Assembly: GCF_010747415.1 (NCBI RefSeq)
Contig: NZ_JAAGNZ010000001.1
Coordinates: 3,720,001 to 3,784,000, forward strand
DNA: 64,000 nucleotides
DNA from: Spirosoma agri
GTDB lineage: Bacteria; Bacteroidota; Bacteroidia; Cytophagales; Spirosomataceae
Direction of reading: 5' to 3'
Of the stretch, positions 59,702 to 64,000 are shown piece by piece. The notes below the pieces were generated by a model. That model made no database searches. It saw only the letters and a program-made list of their open reading frames with translations, and had not been told where the DNA came from. Both the position numbers and the translations under genes were made by a program. Each line of letters opens with the position of its first letter. Position 1 is the stretch's first letter.

Positions 59702-62700
59702 TAAACGGGCACCACTCATCCACATCACGGACACGGCAGCATCGTAAACAAGACGGCGAGCCGTGGCCTGATAATTCTGCGGTATGATTACAGCGTGCTT
59801 CAGATGTACAGTGTCTGTAGTGATTGGCACCCGACCACAGGACCATATGTTTGGATCAAACCAGGTACCGCTTTTCAGGGTGTACATCTGTGTACATGCT
59901 GCCTTTGTCTGGAAACTATACGAATTTGTAAAGGCTGAACTTTCTGAAGGCGAACACAGCGATCTTACCTGCCACTCGTATTGGGTTGAACCGGTCAGTC
60001 CATCCAGCGTATAGTTTCCTGATCCGCTGGACATTGTCAGGCTACTTACAGTTGTCCAGTCAGCAGTCCCAGCAACCCGGTAACGCAGTTCGAGCCGAGT
60101 ATCAGCAGCGGCCCCGCTCAAATACCAACTGAGTATGGCTGAACTTTCGGTAGCCCCATACATAGCTGCATTGGGGCTGCTGCACTGGAGCGTCGAGAAA
60201 CCCGCTATCGTCGAGAAATCCGAATACTGCCCATCGGTACAACTCGTACGAACCTGCCACTCGTAGCCCGTACTGCTCGACAACCCGGTGAGTGATGTCG
60301 TTCGATCCGGCAGGTTTCCCAGCAAGGTCCATTCGGTAGTGCCTGTCCGCCGGTAGCGCAGATCGTAGGTCACATTTACGCCCATTGGGTTCCAGGCGAG
60401 CTGAGCGCCCGTAAACGTGGTCGAATAGACACTGAGCCAATCCGGGATTCGGCATTGTGTCGTAAAATTCGGCCCGGTTGTGAAGGCCGAGCGTTCGGTG
60501 GATGAACAGACCGTGCTAACCTGCCATTCGAACGTCGTATTGTTGGGCAGGTTCGTTACGTTAAAATTACCCGCCGAGGTAGTAGCCGTCAGATTACTGA
60601 CCGTAGTTGTCCACTCGGATGAACCCAGGGGGCGGTAGCGGATTTCGTACGTCGTACCCGCTTCGTTTTCTACGTACCAGAAGAACTGGGCCGACGACGA
60701 CGTCACGTAGGAGACATAGGCATTATACGACAGTACGGGATTACACCGGGTGGTGAAGGTCGCCGTTGTCGAGTACTCCGACTGCGCGTTCGCGGAACAC
60801 GCCTGGCGGACTCGCCATTCGTAGGCCACATTGGTCGAAAGGCCCGTCAGGACGTAATTCGTATTACTTAAATTGCTGACAGAATTCCAGTCTCCACTGC
60901 CTGCGACCCGGTATTGCAACTCGAAGGTACGACCCATTTCAGTACTACCGCTGGTGTACCAGGATAAACGGGCTCCTGTGGCTGTTATCGCGTTGTACAA
61001 GCCCTGGGGAATAGCGCATACCGTCGTAAAATAACTGGACGTCGAAAAGTCGGACTGTTGCCCACCCGGACAAATACTTCTCACCTGCCACTCATACGGT
61101 GTATTATTACTCAAACCCGCCAGTGAATAGCCCGTTGTCGTCAGATTATTCACCACCGTCCAGTCAGCACTTCCTACTACCCGATACCGTAGTTCGGTCG
61201 TTCGGCCTGTTTCGTAATAATTGATTGACCAGTACAGGTAAGCCCATGAGGACGCCACCGTAGAGGCCTGTAATGAAGTAGGCGTCTGACAGGATAAGGT
61301 CGAAAAGGTTTGGAGGGGTGTAAAGTCGCTACTCACCGTCGGCGAACAAACCCCTTGTATCTGCCATTCGTAGGTAGTTGATGGCTGTAGATCTGTCAGC
61401 GAATAGAAACTCGTCGTTGCGGGCAGGTTCCTGACTGTCCAGTCAGCACTACCAACGACCCGCCAGCGCAGATTATAGGTTTGGCCGGATACTGAATTGC
61501 TCCAGGAGAGGGAAGCCGACACCCGGGCCGGATACGAATACGGATATGTAGGAGCCTGACAGGGAATGGTAAAACTGACCGGACCCGCATACTGACCACT
61601 GCCCACCGTTCTGACCCGCCACTCGTAAGTGGTGTTGGTAGCTAGTCCGTAGAGATAAGTTGTGTTTGTTGTCAGACCCGATAGCGTGGTCCAGGCAGGG
61701 CTATCGACGGCACGCCATTCCACGTCATAGGTAGCCCCTGCGCCAGCAGCAGGCCAGTTCAACTGGGCAGTGGTCCCGGTGACGGCGGTCGATAAGCCCG
61801 TGAGCGTTACGTCGATGGTTGTGCTCAGCCCCCCCGTCGTTGCATTCGAAGGGCGAATACGGTAATAGTACCGGTTTGGCGAGGTCGCCCGACTATCGGT
61901 GAACGCCGTTGCATTAGGCTCTACCCCCCCAATGGGCAAAAAACCCGTAGTGGGCGACGTGGAGCGCTCGATGAAATAGCCCATCTCGTTGGAGGCATTA
62001 TCCTGCCAGGTCAGGGTCACCAAAGCGCCGTTCGTGCTAAGGCGCAGATTGCTCGGGGCAGCCACATCGGTCGGTGGTGCATCGAGCGAATAGGCCGTAT
62101 GGGTCTGACGCAACGCCAGGGCGGCCTGCATCCGATCGTGCTGGCCAGGCGTAAAATCGTGCGTACACGGAAAGTAGTACGACATAATGTTGGAGACCGA
62201 AGGCGAGTAAGGCTGCCCGTTGGCATCGCGGGCGGTGCTGTTCGGATCGTACTGGGGACAACCCGTGATCGAAGTCAGGTTAGCACCAGTCATGTTGTAG
62301 GGGTCGGCGGGCGTATCGCAGATCAGGTCTCCATCCGTTGCGCAGTTGGCCCCGGCTCCCCGCGTCACCAGTTCGGTCGTTACACCACTACCCAGTGATC
62401 CATTGCCTGAATTCTGACCGAAGGTATGGATAAGGTTGAAGGTATGCCCTAGTTCATGCGGAATCAGCCGGTTGCCCAAGTCATCCAGCGACTGAAAATT
62501 TCCGGTTAAAATAAAGGAACGGGTGGAGTAAATCCCGTCTCCGGGGTAGTAGGCATAGCCACCCAGCCCCGGAGTTGTAAACTGATTCACGTAGTATTGA
62601 TTCAGCGCATTCGTCGCATCCCGACCATCGACCGACTGGTTTCCGAAGCCGGCATACATATCGTCGTCGTCAATGTAATCGGGCGTTGTTCCTGCGAAGT

Positions 62701-63034
62701 AAAACTGAATACCGTAGCCGTTTAACAGGTAGTAGCTGTTGGTGATAGCGATTGCCTGATTCATGTTGGCGAGCGGAAAGCCTCCGGAGCCGTTACTTTG
62801 CCGAATGATGTGCGGTCGAATGGGTATGTAGGTGATGGCATTGAAGGCGGCTCCCGAGGCCCGTTTGCGTTCCAGGGCCAGGTTTCCCTGTTGCACCAGT
62901 GCCCGTATCTGTTGGGGTGTAAGGTCCACTGTTCCACATTGAGGCAGCGGAACAGGAGACTTTTGAGCCAGTAATGGAGTACTACAGATGAGTAAGAGCA
63001 GCCAGATGCGAGTAGCGGCAATGATTCGGTTCAT
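59687..63034 (-). CDS. Secreted M43-type metalloprotease with fibronectin type III repeats
   Basis: I chose the ATG at 63032-63034 (MNRIIAATRIWLLLLICS), which starts a signal peptide of about 24 residues. The 1115-residue protein has a pappalysin-like (M43) catalytic domain: the zinc site HELGHTFNLIH at residues 193-203 and the Met-turn NIMSYYFPC. After about residue 320 come some eight to nine fibronectin type III repeats of 85-100 residues with the signature YEWQVR, and a last domain with GTWFDPNIWSCGRVP, common in Cytophagales secreted proteins. It is exported and probably stays at the surface or in the medium, degrading protein. The extreme end lies in the palindrome. Confidence 0.9.
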   Translation of the reverse strand: MNRIIAATRIWLLLLICSTPLLAQKSPVPLPQCGTVDLTPQQIRALVQQGNLALERKRASGAAFNAITYIPIRPHIIRQSNGSGGFPLANMNQAIAITNSYYLLNGYGIQFYFAGTTPDYIDDDDMYAGFGNQSVDGRDATNALNQYYVNQFTTPGLGGYAYYPGDGIYSTRSFILTGNFQSLDDLGNRLIPHELGHTFNLIHTFGQNSGNGSLGSGVTTELVTRGAGANCATDGDLICDTPADPYNMTGANLTSITGCPQYDPNSTARDANGQPYSPSVSNIMSYYFPCTHDFTPGQHDRMQAALALRQTHTAYSLDAPPTDVAAPSNLRLSTNGALVTLTWQDNASNEMGYFIERSTSPTTGFLPIGGVEPNATAFTDSRATSPNRYYYRIRPSNATTGGLSTTIDVTLTGLSTAVTGTTAQLNWPAAGAGATYDVEWRAVDSPAWTTLSGLTTNTTYLYGLATNTTYEWRVRTVGSGQYAGPVSFTIPCQAPTYPYSYPARVSASLSWSNSVSGQTYNLRWRVVGSADWTVRNLPATTSFYSLTDLQPSTTYEWQIQGVCSPTVSSDFTPLQTFSTLSCQTPTSLQASTVASSWAYLYWSINYYETGRTTELRYRVVGSADWTVVNNLTTTGYSLAGLSNNTPYEWQVRSICPGGQQSDFSTSSYFTTVCAIPQGLYNAITATGARLSWYTSGSTEMGRTFELQYRVAGSGDWNSVSNLSNTNYVLTGLSTNVAYEWRVRQACSANAQSEYSTTATFTTRCNPVLSYNAYVSYVTSSSAQFFWYVENEAGTTYEIRYRPLGSSEWTTTVSNLTATTSAGNFNVTNLPNNTTFEWQVSTVCSSTERSAFTTGPNFTTQCRIPDWLSVYSTTFTGAQLAWNPMGVNVTYDLRYRRTGTTEWTLLGNLPDRTTSLTGLSSSTGYEWQVRTSCTDGQYSDFSTIAGFSTLQCSSPNAAMYGATESSAILSWYLSGAAADTRLELRYRVAGTADWTTVSSLTMSSGSGNYTLDGLTGSTQYEWQVRSLCSPSESSAFTNSYSFQTKAACTQMYTLKSGTWFDPNIWSCGRVPITTDTVHLKHAVIIPQNYQATARRLVYDAAVSVMWMSGARLLLSQ

Positions 63035-63380
63035 TGGTTCGGGTAGAAATGCAGATAGGTGTGCTGGTCCGACGCGGTCCAGTCGAGAAAGTAGCGAAAA
63101 TACTAGCTGCTTCACACCCGTCACTTACCGCTTAAAAAATAACGGGGCAACCCATACTCAAGTCCCTAAAAGTCAGTTTATTAACAGGATATCAGGCAAC
63201 AACCTACTACAAAATTCATCAAGTCAGATTCGCTTCGTTTGTCTACGCTACCTATCTAAATCAGGTGTCTGCCTGAACTCGCCACCTATAGCGAACGGAA
63301 TCGATATAATGCCTCCCTCTACGCCAATTACCGTCTCTCAGGTACATGCCCTATTGCGGATCGGCGAGAAAAGTAGCTGG
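63035..63380. other. Intergenic region upstream of the protease
   Basis: I see no gene, repeat or clear terminator in these 346 bases. It must hold the protease promoter, since the partial gene to the right reads in the same direction and ends at 63381. Confidence 0.4.
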
Positions 63381-64000
63381 CTATCGCAGCAAAACGACAG
63401 ATCCTACCAAACGCTTTTTGGGCGTATCGTAGGTGATGACGTAGCCATAAACACCCATGGGTAAACCCTGCCCGTCAAACGGTCTGTCGTAGCCGGTTGA
63501 CTGAAAAACTACTAGTCCCCAGCGATTGAGAATCGTAACCTCCACATCCTTGAATTGGGTCAGGTTACGCAGTGCCCAGACATCGTTCTGTCCGTCTCCG
63601 TTGGGCGTAAACGCATCCGGCACATACAATTGAGTTACGACAACGACCCGTACACTGTCCTGCGCCGTGCAGCCGAACGAATCCTGTACAACCAGTCGAT
63701 ACAAAGTTGTTTGGTCCGGCGAAGCCATCGGACTAGCCACGGAAGACATATTCAGACCAGCCGACGGACTCCAGCTATACTGGTAGGTTGGGCTCGCGGG
63801 TCCCGGTAAGGTAACCGATCCACCCGGCTGAATCACTAACTCGTCTGGCAGGTTTACGGTTGGGCCTGCCCTGACAACAATCATTCGGTTGGTCGTGCCG
63901 CTCTGACAGGTTGTGGCACCCGTAACGGTATAAACAACGTCGTGTGCGCCAACCCCAGCCAGCGCGGGTGAAAACTGCGATCCAACAATACCATTACCGC
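63381..64000 (-). CDS. Type IX-secreted surface protein, C-terminal part (partial)
   Basis: The minus-strand frame is open to the right edge, giving more than 206 codons; the N-terminus is outside the window. The end is a type B T9SS sorting domain (gliding-motility-associated, TIGR04131-like): YVPDAFTPNGDGQNDVWAL, then VTILNRWGLVVFQS, YDRPFDGQ and GVYGYVITYD with a basic end. Before it is a PKD-like repeat with YQYSWSPSAGLN. It should cross the outer membrane through T9SS and be anchored to the surface. The likely size is large, with many repeats upstream. Confidence 0.92.
   Translation of the reverse strand, partial: GNGIVGSQFSPALAGVGAHDVVYTVTGATTCQSGTTNRMIVVRAGPTVNLPDELVIQPGGSVTLPGPASPTYQYSWSPSAGLNMSSVASPMASPDQTTLYRLVVQDSFGCTAQDSVRVVVVTQLYVPDAFTPNGDGQNDVWALRNLTQFKDVEVTILNRWGLVVFQSTGYDRPFDGQGLPMGVYGYVITYDTPKKRLVGSVVLLR

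Noticed and set aside
1..64000. CRISPR arrays, insertion sequences, rRNA genes
   Set aside because: I looked for regularly spaced repeats, transposase genes with terminal inverted repeats and rRNA-like sequence. The only regular repeats are the 51-bp coding repeats of the beta-roll gene and the fibronectin repeats of the protease.

Overview
The window is chromosome from a Cytophagales (Bacteroidota) bacterium, most like Spirosoma or a close relative. The evidence is a type IX secretion C-terminal domain at the right edge, a secreted M43 protease carrying many fibronectin repeats, LytTR and 7TMR-DISM two-component proteins, ATGA-coupled operons with few Shine-Dalgarno sites, and promoters of the TTG-N18-TAnnTTTG type. 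The species is inferred; no 16S gene is present.

Positions 1 to about 33.3 kb are a tailed-phage prophage with an HK97-type head and a long-tail module, running leftward. The order is HNH nuclease (25.8 kb), small hypotheticals, ParB-like protein, TerS, TerL, portal, prohead protease, major capsid, connector, head closure, gp10-like neck protein, tail terminator, major tail protein, tail assembly chaperone with a -1 frameshift site, tape measure, and two large tail/baseplate proteins. A signal-peptide protein is cut by the left edge. A 3-kb cassette on the opposite strand (6.9-9.9 kb) interrupts the late operon. It holds an XRE regulator, two unknown genes, an HNH nuclease and an AT-rich LAGLIDADG endonuclease. 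The right arm (26-33.3 kb) has small genes, a secreted beta-roll protein with a 17-residue repeat, a leftward operon of six small overlapping genes, and a divergent repressor/GIY-YIG pair. The prophage stops beside a tRNA-Arg(ACG) whose 3' end faces it, a typical tyrosine-integrase target. The integrase, lysis genes and left att site are not in the window.

Host genes follow. First come an enoyl-CoA hydratase/isomerase, a PAP2-like membrane protein, rpoN (sigma-54) divergent from pncB (NAD salvage), and a histidine kinase/LytTR regulator pair. Next is a likely phosphonate pair: a phosphonatase-like HAD hydrolase and an FAD amine oxidase. From 44.9 to 52.8 kb a leftward cluster encodes KaiC, two tandem KaiB proteins, a PAS histidine kinase, a seven-PAS histidine kinase and a single-domain response regulator. 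No KaiA is present, so this looks like a KaiBC timing or signalling system wired to two-component proteins. The right end carries an EamA transporter, a SnoaL-like protein, small hypotheticals, a hybrid 7TM kinase, the M43 protease and a partial T9SS-sorted surface protein.

The points most worth following up are the frameshift heptamer in the tail chaperone, a hairpin-plus-TGGATAGA element repeated four times in the prophage right arm, the CGTCTA cluster, the C-terminal clamp-binding-like motifs in two early phage proteins, the repressor/GIY-YIG operon at the tRNA, the KaiC-KaiB-KaiB-kinase cluster, and a perfect loopless 58-bp palindrome at the end of the protease gene.
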